DNA from: Streptomyces albicerus
GTDB lineage: Bacteria > Actinomycetota > Actinomycetes > Streptomycetales > Streptomycetaceae
Reading direction: 5' to 3'
NCBI RefSeq assembly: GCF_008905045.1
Contig: NZ_VWMY01000046.1
Coordinates: 33,008-97,007, forward strand
Length of the DNA stretch: 64,000 nt
Below, in pieces: positions 34,555 to 42,056 of this stretch (positions are counted from its first letter, which is position 1; each line of letters begins with the position of its first letter). A program made the translations under genes and the position numbers. The notes beneath the pieces were generated by a model. The model worked only from the letters and a program-made list of their open reading frames with translations. It was not told the origin of the DNA and did no database searches.

Positions 34555-34580
34555 GATACCGAGTACTGCTACACGGTATC
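34555..34580. promoter_or_regulatory. Putative PadR operator
   Basis: GATACCG and CGGTATC form an inverted repeat with a 12-nt spacer. ACCGAGTA also occurs twice as a direct repeat (34558-34565 and 34581-34588). It lies 34-59 nt upstream of the padR ATG. Confidence 0.5.
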
Positions 34581-34767
34581 ACCGAGTAGTGGAGGATGTC
34601 AGCGATCGGCGAACACGGATATCGCACTCACGGCAGCCGCATCGCACCCAAGCTCGTCATGACACCGGCAAGAAGGAGCCGGGACAGGGAGCCGTGACAT
34701 TTGTCCTGCCCGAGTCCGTACAAGCGCATCTGCCGCGCAGGCACCTCTGATTCATAGCGTCGTACCC

Positions 34768-35754
34768 ATGACGAAGACGGGGACGACAGCAACTACACCG
34801 ACGACCGCGACGACCGCGACGGCAGCAACGAAGACGGCTGGGACACACGAGGCCGTGTCCTTCACCGGGGCGGGCAAGACCTTCGGCGCGGTTCGGGCCG
34901 TGGACGGCGTCGACCTGGAGATCTCGCGCGGCGAGACGGTCGCGCTGCTCGGCCGCAACGGCGCCGGCAAGTCCACCGCGATCTCGCTCCTGCTGGGCCT
35001 GAACGAGCCCGACGAGGGTGTCGTACGGCTCTTCGGCGCCGCTCCGGAGGAGTCGGTGCGGGCGGGCCGCGTGGGCGCCATGCTGCAGGACAGCCGGCCG
35101 GTGCCGCGGGTGACGGTGGGCGAGCTGGTCGGGTTCGTGGCCGGTACGTATCCAGCGCCGATGCCGGTGGCCGAGGCGCTGGAGCTGGCGGGCATCGCCG
35201 AGCTGGCCGGGCGGCGCGTCGACCGGCTCTCCGGAGGCCAGACGCAGCGGGTGCGGTTCGCGGTCGCGCTCGTCGGCAACCCCTCGCTGATCGTGCTCGA
35301 CGAGCCGACCGCCGCGCTGGACGTGGAGGCGCGATACGCCTTCTGGGACTCGATGCGGGCGTACGCGCGGCGCGGCCACACCGTCCTCTTCTCCACCCAC
35401 TACCTGGAGGAGGCGGACGCCAACGCCGACCGGATCGTCGTCATCGACCACGGCCGGATCGTCGCCGACGGCAGCGGCGAACAGCTGAAGCGGGCCGCGG
35501 GCGGCAGCCTCGTCGCCTTCGACCTCGCCGGCACCGGCACGGACGGGCTGGCGCGGCTCCCCGGCGTGGTCTCCGTCGAGGTGCGCGGGGACCGGGCGCG
35601 GCTGCGGACCGACGACTCGGACGCGACGGTGATCGCGCTCGCCGAGCGCGGTGCGATACGGGGGCTGGAGGTCGCGCCGGCCTCCCTGGACGACGCGTTC
35701 CTCGCCCTGACCTCCTCCGATGCCCCTTCCCGTACCTTTCTGGAGACGGTGTGA
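34768..35754 (+). CDS. ABC transporter ATP-binding protein
   Basis: A 328-aa ATPase with a Thr/Ala-rich disordered N-terminal extension (about 1-26). Walker A is GRNGAGKST, the signature RLSGGQTQRVRFA, and Walker B LIVLDEPTAALD. It is coupled to the ABC-2 permease by a 4-nt overlap, then to a DesK-like kinase and LuxR-type regulator. This is the layout of drug- or membrane-stress-responsive exporters controlled by their own two-component system. Confidence 0.94.
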   Translation: MTKTGTTATTPTTATTATAATKTAGTHEAVSFTGAGKTFGAVRAVDGVDLEISRGETVALLGRNGAGKSTAISLLLGLNEPDEGVVRLFGAAPEESVRAGRVGAMLQDSRPVPRVTVGELVGFVAGTYPAPMPVAEALELAGIAELAGRRVDRLSGGQTQRVRFAVALVGNPSLIVLDEPTAALDVEARYAFWDSMRAYARRGHTVLFSTHYLEEADANADRIVVIDHGRIVADGSGEQLKRAAGGSLVAFDLAGTGTDGLARLPGVVSVEVRGDRARLRTDDSDATVIALAERGAIRGLEVAPASLDDAFLALTSSDAPSRTFLETV

Positions 35755-36473
35755 TGCTCGACTATCTGCGGCTGGAAGTGCGCCGGACGCTGCGTGACAC
35801 CGGCTTCATGATCGGCGGCGTCGTGATGCCGGTGGTCATGTACCTGCTGTTCACGAACCTCGATGGCGGCGCCGACAGCGACTGGAAGACCGCCTCCATG
35901 ATCGGCATGGCCGCGTACGGCGCGATGGGCTCGGCCCTGAACACCGGCGGCGGGGTCGCCGAGGACCGGACCATCGGCTGGCTGCGGCAGCTGCGGATCA
36001 CACCGATGAGCCCGCGCCAGGTCGTGGCCGGCCGGGCGCTGACGGGTGCGGTGACGGTACTGCCCGCGATCGTCGCGGTCCTGGCGGCCGGCGGCCTGGT
36101 CAACGGCGTACGCCTGGACGCCTGGAAATGGGCGGTGATCGCGCTGCTGCTGTGGCTCGGCTCGATCCCCTTCACGCTGCTCGGCCTCGGCAACGGCTAT
36201 CGACTGACCGCACAGGCCACGGGGGTGGTGAACATGGTGTGCAACCTGACTCTCGCGGTGGTCGGCGGGCTGTGGTTCCCGCTCACCCTGTTCCCGTCGT
36301 GGCTGGAGTCCCTGTCCGCCTACACGCCCACGAACCGGTTCGCGCAGCTCGGAACCGCCGTCGCCGACGGGCACGCGCCGACGCTCGCGGCGGTGCTGGT
36401 GCTGACCGGGTGGCTGCTGGCCTTCGGCTCGTACGCTGTGGTCTCGTACCGCAGGACCGCGCGGACCGTCTGA
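35751..36473 (+). CDS. ABC-2 family transporter permease
   Basis: A 240-aa permease with six membrane helices (for example FMIGGVVMPVVMYLLFTNL and NMVCNLTLAVVGGLWFPLTLF). GTG 35751 or ATG 35754 may be used; both are served by GGAG at 35742. The sensor kinase begins 16 nt downstream. Confidence 0.92.
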   Translation: MMLDYLRLEVRRTLRDTGFMIGGVVMPVVMYLLFTNLDGGADSDWKTASMIGMAAYGAMGSALNTGGGVAEDRTIGWLRQLRITPMSPRQVVAGRALTGAVTVLPAIVAVLAAGGLVNGVRLDAWKWAVIALLLWLGSIPFTLLGLGNGYRLTAQATGVVNMVCNLTLAVVGGLWFPLTLFPSWLESLSAYTPTNRFAQLGTAVADGHAPTLAAVLVLTGWLLAFGSYAVVSYRRTARTV

Positions 36474-36488
36474 ACGGGGGCTGGGGAC

Positions 36489-37877
36489 ATGTCCTGGTTG
36501 CGAAGGGTCAGCTGTCAGATGTCCGCCTGGCAGGACGCACGGACGCAGTGGAAGGACGACCAGGCCGCGTTCAAGGCCGACCAGCGGGCCGTGCGGAAGA
36601 CCGGGAAGCTGCCGGAGCACCTGGGCCCGCCGCCCAGCGGTTTCGCTCTCCTCCCCTGGCTCCTCATGGGCATGGGCGCCTTCTCCAATCTCTTCCAGGG
36701 CAAGACCCCGAACCCGTGGATCGGCGGCCTCGGCCTCCTCGCATTCAACTCCCTCTACATCTATGTGGTGTTCCGCGCCTTCGTGAGGGAGAAGCGCGAG
36801 GCCCGCTCCACCCGGGGCGCGCTGATCGCGATGGGCGTGGTGACCTCCGCCCTCGCCATCGTCTACGGAGGCAGCTGGCTCCTCTTCTTCCCGCTGCTCG
36901 GCCTGGCCGCGGGCGCGATCGTCCGGGGCCGGTGGCTCGGCAGGACCGGCATCGGCCTGAGCGCGCTCGCAGGCGTCATCGCCGGGCTGCGGGACGGCTG
37001 GGACGCGGTGAACGTCGCGTACGGCACGTTCCTGTCGACCATGGTGACCGCCGCGATCCTGTCCTTGTCGGAGGCCGTACGCGAACTCCGCGCCGCCCGC
37101 GAGGAGTTGGCCCGCCGCGCCGTCGAGAAGGAACGCCTCCGCTTCTCCCGCGACCTGCACGACCTCCTCGGCCACACCCTCTCCGTCATCGTCGTGAAGT
37201 CGGAGGCGGCCCGTCGCCTCGCCCACCGCGACCTGGACGCGGCACTGGTCCAGGTCTCCGACATCGAGTCCGTCGGCCGACAGGCCCTGACGGAGATCCG
37301 CGAGGCGGTCACGGGCTACCGCGAGGGCAGTCTCGCCACGGAACTCGACCGCGCCCGCTCGGCCCTCCAGGCCGCCGGCATCGACCCGCTCGTCCGCCAA
37401 TCGGGCCCACCACTCGCTGCCCAGACCGAGGCCCTGCTGGGCTGGGTCGTCCGCGAGGCCGTCACCAACGCGATACGCCACAGCGGTGCGACCCGCTGCG
37501 AGATCACGATCGAGGGCTCGTCGGAACGCGTCCACACCCGCATCGCGGACAACGGCCACGGCGCCCCCTCCGACCCGCCTCCCCCACTCCCCGGCATCGG
37601 CGGCACCGGCTTGAAGGGCCTGACGGAGCGACTCGCGGCGGCGGGCGGCTCCTTCGAAGCGGGACCGACGACACGAGGTGGCTTCGTGGTGACGGCGGAA
37701 CTTCCTGTGGGGCCGACGGAGCCGCTGGAGGCGCTGGAGCCGACGGAGGCGACGGAGGCGACGGAGGCGACGGAGCCGATGGAGGCGATGGACGCTTCGG
37801 CGACCGGCGTTACGGGGACGTCCGCAGCGCAAGCGGCGGTGAAGGACACAGCCGCTGCTCCGGGAACGGTTGCCTGA
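36489..37877 (+). CDS. DesK-like sensor histidine kinase (HisKA_3)
   Basis: A 462-aa kinase with about five membrane helices (50-190) and a coiled linker. The dimerisation/phosphoacceptor motif is FSRDLHDLLGHTLSV, and the ATP lid GIGGTGLKGLTERL. It phosphorylates the response regulator encoded 62 nt downstream. The C-terminal 50 residues are low complexity, with Glu-Ala-Thr triplets encoded by 9-nt tandem repeats (37742-37768 and flanks), which is atypical for the family. Confidence 0.93.
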   Translation: MSWLRRVSCQMSAWQDARTQWKDDQAAFKADQRAVRKTGKLPEHLGPPPSGFALLPWLLMGMGAFSNLFQGKTPNPWIGGLGLLAFNSLYIYVVFRAFVREKREARSTRGALIAMGVVTSALAIVYGGSWLLFFPLLGLAAGAIVRGRWLGRTGIGLSALAGVIAGLRDGWDAVNVAYGTFLSTMVTAAILSLSEAVRELRAAREELARRAVEKERLRFSRDLHDLLGHTLSVIVVKSEAARRLAHRDLDAALVQVSDIESVGRQALTEIREAVTGYREGSLATELDRARSALQAAGIDPLVRQSGPPLAAQTEALLGWVVREAVTNAIRHSGATRCEITIEGSSERVHTRIADNGHGAPSDPPPPLPGIGGTGLKGLTERLAAAGGSFEAGPTTRGGFVVTAELPVGPTEPLEALEPTEATEATEATEPMEAMDASATGVTGTSAAQAAVKDTAAAPGTVA

Positions 37878-37938
37878 GCACCATGTCGCGCCTCTCACCG
37901 TAGGCGTCGCCCCGTCCCCCACGCCCTACCCTTGGGCC

Positions 37939-38580
37939 GTGAACGAGATGCCGCGGGACCACCGGCCCGCCAAGTCCATCAGAGTTCTCCTCGCCGAGGA
38001 CCAGGGGATGATGCGGGGCGCGCTGGCTCTCCTCCTCGGGCTTGAGGAGGACATCGAGGTGGTGGCGCAGGTCGGGACGGGGGACGCGATCGTGGGGGCG
38101 GCGCTGGAGTCGCGGCCCGATGTCGCGCTGCTGGACATCGAACTGCCCGGTATCAGCGGGCTGGACGCCGCCGCGCAGTTGCGGGACGAGGTGCCTGACT
38201 GCCGGGTGCTGATCCTCACCACCTTCGGCCGGCCGGGGTATCTGCGGCGGGCCATGGAGGCGGGTGCCGCGGGGTTCCTGGTCAAGGACGGGCCCGTGGA
38301 GGAGCTGGCCGAGGCGATCCGCCGGGTGCTGACCGGCGAGACCGTCATCGATCCGGCGCTCGCCGCGGCCGCGCTGAGCGCCGGGCCCAATCCGCTCACC
38401 GCCCGTGAGTGTGACGTGCTGAAGGCCTCGGCGGACGGGGCGACCGTCGCCGACATCGCGGCGAAGCTCCACCTCTCCGAGTCCACCGTCCGCAACTACC
38501 TCTCCTCCGCGATCGGCAAGACCGGTACCCGGAATCGCATGGAAGCTATGCGGGAGGCCCGGCAGCAAGGGTGGTTGTAA
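37939..38580 (+). CDS. NarL/LuxR-family response regulator
   Basis: A 213-aa regulator. The receiver domain has acidic pocket AEDQ, phosphoacceptor Asp66 in ALLDIELPG, and LVKDG. The LuxR helix-turn-helix reads LTARECDVLKASADGATVA and SESTVRNYLSSAIGK. GTG 37939 lies just after TACCCT-TGGGCC, consistent with a -10 box and a leaderless transcript separate from the kinase; ATG 37948 is an alternative. Confidence 0.93.
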   Translation: MNEMPRDHRPAKSIRVLLAEDQGMMRGALALLLGLEEDIEVVAQVGTGDAIVGAALESRPDVALLDIELPGISGLDAAAQLRDEVPDCRVLILTTFGRPGYLRRAMEAGAAGFLVKDGPVEELAEAIRRVLTGETVIDPALAAAALSAGPNPLTARECDVLKASADGATVADIAAKLHLSESTVRNYLSSAIGKTGTRNRMEAMREARQQGWL

Positions 38581-38615
38581 GTAGAACCGCGGCCAAAAGT
38601 AGTAGCATTTTGGTT

Positions 38616-38777
38616 GTGGCTAGAGGAGATCGTCGGGAGTCTCTGAACCTGCGCGTGCCTCCCGACTTGAAGCGGCAGATCGAGCAGTACGCCCATCGGG
38701 CGGGTGTCTCAATCAACGCTGCCGCTTGCGTTCTCCTCGCCGACGCTCTGCGCCTCGACCGCAGGCGCCAGTCGTGA
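38616..38777 (+). CDS. Ribbon-helix-helix DNA-binding protein coupled to tnpB
   Basis: A 53-aa protein. The beta-strand ESLNLRVP and helices DLKRQIEQYAHRAGVSINA and ACVLLADALRLDRRR form an Arc/CopG-type ribbon-helix-helix fold. GTG 38616 begins the conserved part; a longer frame reaches back into the response regulator gene. Its stop overlaps the tnpB GTG (GTGA), so both are translated together. It may repress the cassette promoter in the AT-rich stretch at 38595-38618 or act as a partner of TnpB. Confidence 0.75.
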   Translation: MARGDRRESLNLRVPPDLKRQIEQYAHRAGVSINAAACVLLADALRLDRRRQS

Positions 38778-39982
38778 TCCGCGCGTACAAATTCCTCCTG
38801 CGCCCCACCGTCCGCCAGGAGCAGGCCCTGCGCGAGATGCTGCGGGACCACTGCTCGCTGTACAACGGCGCCCTCCAGGAACGCCGTGACGCCTGGCGGC
38901 ACACCTCCAAGACGACTGTCCGCTACGGCGACCAGTCCGCCCAGTTGAGCGAGATCCGGGCGTTCGACCCGGAACGGCAGGGGCGCTGGTCGTTCTCCTC
39001 GCAGCAGACGACGCTCAGGAGGCTGGACAAGGCGTTCCAGGCGTTCTTCCGGCGCGTCAAGGCCGGTCAGGCCCCCGGCTACCCGCGCTTCAAGGGCGCA
39101 GGTCATTTCGACACCGTCACCTTCCCCAGGGACGGTGACGGCTGCCGCTGGGATTCCACCCCGCACAACCCGCACACCCGCGTACGCCTCCAGGGCGTGG
39201 GCCACGTCCGCGTTCACCAGCACCGGCCCGTGCGCGGCCGGGTGAAGACGGTCAGCGTCAAGCGCGAGGGGCACCGCTGGTACGTGGTCCTGTCCTGCGC
39301 CGAAGCCCTCACCGAGGATCTGCCCGCGACCGGCGCCGTCGTCGGCATCGACATGGGCGTCGCGCACTTCCTGACCACCTCGAATGGGGAGCACGTCGCC
39401 AACCCGCGCTTCCTTCAAGCGGCGGCCGAGGAACTGGCCGAGGCCCAGCGGCACCTGGCCACCTTCCCCAAGCGGACGAAGCACCGGACCAAGGCGCACC
39501 GAGCCGCCGCCCGCAAGGTCGCCAAGATCCACGCGAAGATCCGGCGTCAGCGCCTCGACCACGCCCATAAGACTGCCCTTGCGCTGGTGCGCGACCACGA
39601 CGTCATCGCGCACGAGCGACTGAACACGGCGGGCATGACCCGCAGTCCCAGGCCCAAGCCGGACCCCGAGCGGGAAGGGATCTTCCTGCCGAACCAGCGG
39701 GCCGCGAAGGCCGGGCTGAACCGCAGCATCCTCGACGCAGGTTGGGGGGTGTTCCTCGCGATCCTCGCCAACAAGGCTGAAAGCGCCGGTCGGACCGTCG
39801 TCGCGGTGGACCCCCGCAATACCTCCCGCACCTGCCCGTCCTGCGGGCACGTCGCGAAGGAGAACCGCGTCACCCAGGCAACGTTCCAGTGCACGGCGTG
39901 CGGCATGACCGCCAACGCGGACCACGTCGGTGCCACAAACGTCCTCAACAGGGCCGGGCTGGCCCTCTGTGTCGCTGCCTAG
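38774..39982 (+). CDS. tnpB: TnpB, RNA-guided nuclease of the IS200/IS605 group
   Basis: A 402-aa TnpB with all catalytic positions: Asp193 in VGIDMG, Glu281 in AHERLN, and Asp383 in NADHVGATNVLNRAG. The zinc finger is complete with Cys354, Cys357, Cys373 and Cys376 (CPSCG, CTACG). The N-terminal RAYKFLLRPTVRQEQALR is the usual start, from GTG 38774 overlapping the RHH stop. TnpB cleaves DNA guided by an omega-RNA derived from the element's right end, and here that end has the expected hairpins. No tnpA is present. Confidence 0.93.
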   Translation: MIRAYKFLLRPTVRQEQALREMLRDHCSLYNGALQERRDAWRHTSKTTVRYGDQSAQLSEIRAFDPERQGRWSFSSQQTTLRRLDKAFQAFFRRVKAGQAPGYPRFKGAGHFDTVTFPRDGDGCRWDSTPHNPHTRVRLQGVGHVRVHQHRPVRGRVKTVSVKREGHRWYVVLSCAEALTEDLPATGAVVGIDMGVAHFLTTSNGEHVANPRFLQAAAEELAEAQRHLATFPKRTKHRTKAHRAAARKVAKIHAKIRRQRLDHAHKTALALVRDHDVIAHERLNTAGMTRSPRPKPDPEREGIFLPNQRAAKAGLNRSILDAGWGVFLAILANKAESAGRTVVAVDPRNTSRTCPSCGHVAKENRVTQATFQCTACGMTANADHVGATNVLNRAGLALCVAA

Positions 39983-40028
39983 CCAGCGACACAGGAAGCC
40001 CGCGCGTTCACGCATGGGCGGAGTCACG
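39890..40028 (+). ncRNA. Predicted omega-RNA scaffold at the tnpB right end
   Basis: The 3' end of tnpB contains a perfect 11-bp inverted repeat (CTGTGTCGCTG at 39967-39977 and CAGCGACACAG at 39984-39994) spanning the stop codon. It is followed by a TTCA-loop hairpin (CCCGCGCG-TTCA-CGCATGGG) and GGAGTCAC. This layout resembles actinobacterial TnpB guide scaffolds. Sequence from about 40028 onward (GGGCACCTCCTAGATGACAC) would be the guide. The 5' boundary is a guess from typical length. Confidence 0.45.
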
Positions 40029-40112
40029 GGCACCTCCTAGATGACACAGACACAGACACAAGAAGGCCGTGGACACCAGGCCACTGCCACCCTGCGCCCC
40101 GCCCAGCCGCCC

Positions 40113-41549
40113 TCACCCCCGCGCGACAACCGTCCGCGGCAGCCACACCAGCATCAGCACCGCACCCACGAGCAGTACGCCCCCGCCCGTGCGGAACACC
40201 AGCGCGTACCCCTCCGTCAGGGCCACCGGCGACCCCCCTCCCCCGGTCCGCGCCGCGGCGATCGTCGACATCACCGAGAGGCCGAGCGAACCGCCCATCG
40301 TGCGGGAGGTGTTGACCAGTCCCGACACCAGCCCGGCGTCCTCCGGGTCCGCGCCCGACGTGGCCAGCGCGGCGAGCGGCGTCGTGGCAAGACCGGCGCC
40401 GAGCATCATCAGGATGCCGGGGAACATGATCGCGGTGAGATACGAGCCGTCGGCGCTCATCGTGGACTGCCAGCCGAACCCGGCGGCGGCCACCAGCGTC
40501 CCGATCACCGCCAGGTTGCGCGCGCCCACGACGGGCATGAACCGCGGCGCGACCTTCGAGCCGAGCACCACCGCCAGTGAACTCGGGACGAGCGCGAGCC
40601 CGGCGTCCAGCGGCGAGTAGCCGAGCACGTTCTGCGCGTACAGCGTCATGAAGAACCACATGCAGAACATCGCCGAGCCACACAGGAACATCGCCCCGTT
40701 CGCCGAGGACACGGACCTGAGCCGGAACAGCTTCAGCGGCATCAGCGGTGCCTTTGTCCGCGCTTCGACGAGCAGGAAGAGCCCGATCAGCGCGGCCCCG
40801 CCGGCCAGCGGCATCAGGGTCGCGGCCGACGCCCACCCCTCGGCCTCGGTCTGCACGATGCCGTACGCGAGGATCGCGAGCCCGGCCGTCACCAGCAGGG
40901 CCCCCGGCAGGTCGAGCCGCCGCCTCTCACCGGCCCGGCTCTCGACGAGCCACCGCAGGGCACCGGCCAGCACCACCGCGCCGATGGGCACGTTGATCAG
41001 GAGGACCCACCGCCACGACAGCCCGTCGACCAGGGCACCGCCGACGAGTCCGCCCGCCGCGCCGCCGCCCCCGCCGACCGCGGTCCACGTCGCGATGGCA
41101 CGCGCGCGTGCCGCCCCTTCGGGCACGGCCGACGTCAGGATCGTCAGCGTCGAGGGGGCGAGCACCGCCGCCCCCAGCCCCTGCACGGCCCGCGCGACCA
41201 GCAGCTGCCACTCCGCCTGGGCGAGCCCGCCCGCGAGGGACGCGATAGTGAAGAGCGCGAGCCCGATCAGGAACATCCGCTTGCGTCCGTACAGGTCCCC
41301 GGCCCGCCCGCCGAGCAGCATGAAGCCGGCGAAGGCGATCGTGTACGCGTTCACGACCCACTGGAGTCCTGGCGCGCTCAGCGCCAGGTCGGCCCGCATC
41401 GACGGCAACGCCACGTTGACGACGGACACATCGAGGACGACGAGGAACTGTCCCGCGCAGGCCAGCGCGACCACCACCCAGGTGGGCGGCGCGGAACGGC
41501 GGGACACGGGTATGTCTGCGGCGGCTCTGAGCGTGGGCATGGGTGTCAT
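40113..41549 (-). CDS. MFS drug:H+ antiporter, DHA2 (14-TM) family
   Basis: A 478-aa exporter with motif C-like and motif A sequences: FLVVLDVSVVNVALPSM, GGRAGDLYGRKRMFLIG and ARAVQGLGAAVLAPSTL. It has 12-14 membrane helices and probably expels hydrophobic drugs. It stands alone, divergent from a TnsA-like relic. ATG 41549 or 41540 may be used. Confidence 0.92.
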   Translation of the reverse strand: MTPMPTLRAAADIPVSRRSAPPTWVVVALACAGQFLVVLDVSVVNVALPSMRADLALSAPGLQWVVNAYTIAFAGFMLLGGRAGDLYGRKRMFLIGLALFTIASLAGGLAQAEWQLLVARAVQGLGAAVLAPSTLTILTSAVPEGAARARAIATWTAVGGGGGAAGGLVGGALVDGLSWRWVLLINVPIGAVVLAGALRWLVESRAGERRRLDLPGALLVTAGLAILAYGIVQTEAEGWASAATLMPLAGGAALIGLFLLVEARTKAPLMPLKLFRLRSVSSANGAMFLCGSAMFCMWFFMTLYAQNVLGYSPLDAGLALVPSSLAVVLGSKVAPRFMPVVGARNLAVIGTLVAAAGFGWQSTMSADGSYLTAIMFPGILMMLGAGLATTPLAALATSGADPEDAGLVSGLVNTSRTMGGSLGLSVMSTIAAARTGGGGSPVALTEGYALVFRTGGGVLLVGAVLMLVWLPRTVVARG

Positions 41550-41739
41550 GCTCGCAGCGGTCGCGTGCCCCGTACATCGGAATTTCGCTGCACTGACCGT
41601 ACGCCGCGAGACCTAGGCCCAATACCGTGACTCTGCCGGGGATCTTGGATGGTCTGGCTCAAGTACCGAGGGTTCGCCAGGACTTCGGCCTTTCAGGTGA
41701 CGCGAGGGCGGGGCTGCCCTGGCGTTGCTGCGCCGCTGG

Positions 41740-42044
41740 CGGCTCGGCGGGCGGTGGAGTCGCGGGGATGGACGTACGAGATCTGGAGCGAGCCGCCGCA
41801 GGCCAAGCTGGAGAGCATCCGCTTCTTGGCGGGCTTTCGCAGGGACAGGCTGTTCAGCCCCGACCTGGTCGGCGAGCTCCTCGGTGCCGGCCTCGATGGG
41901 ATCACTCTCGGGCACGTCTCCCGCCTGCTGCCCGCCCATTGCGAGCACCGAGTGCGCGCCACAGTCCACCACCTGCTCTGGAAGGGGAGTGCGCCTTCGG
42001 GAAGGGCGTGCGAGTGCGTGGCTCAATTCCCTTTCCGTACATGA
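41740..42044 (+). pseudogene. TnsA-like transposase endonuclease C-terminal fragment
   Basis: The plus-strand frame reads ESRGWTYEIWSEPPQAKLES, IRFLAGFRRDRLFSPDLV and RVRATVHHLLWKG. This is the pattern of the C-terminal region of Streptomyces TnsA-like heteromeric transposase subunits (W-E-Y-x-V-W, N-x-R-F-L-A-G-Y-R-R, HLLW). The PD-(D/E)XK catalytic domain and the last residues are missing, and no TnsB follows. It is convergent with the STAND-protease gene, 12 nt away. Confidence 0.55.
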
Positions 42045-42056
42045 GAGTTGCGCGCA

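Noticed and set aside
35400..37922. 840-codon minus-strand ORF across the permease and kinase genes
   Set aside because: Composition is His/Arg/Gln-rich with no recognisable motif, and both genes beneath it have strong family matches. Shadow.
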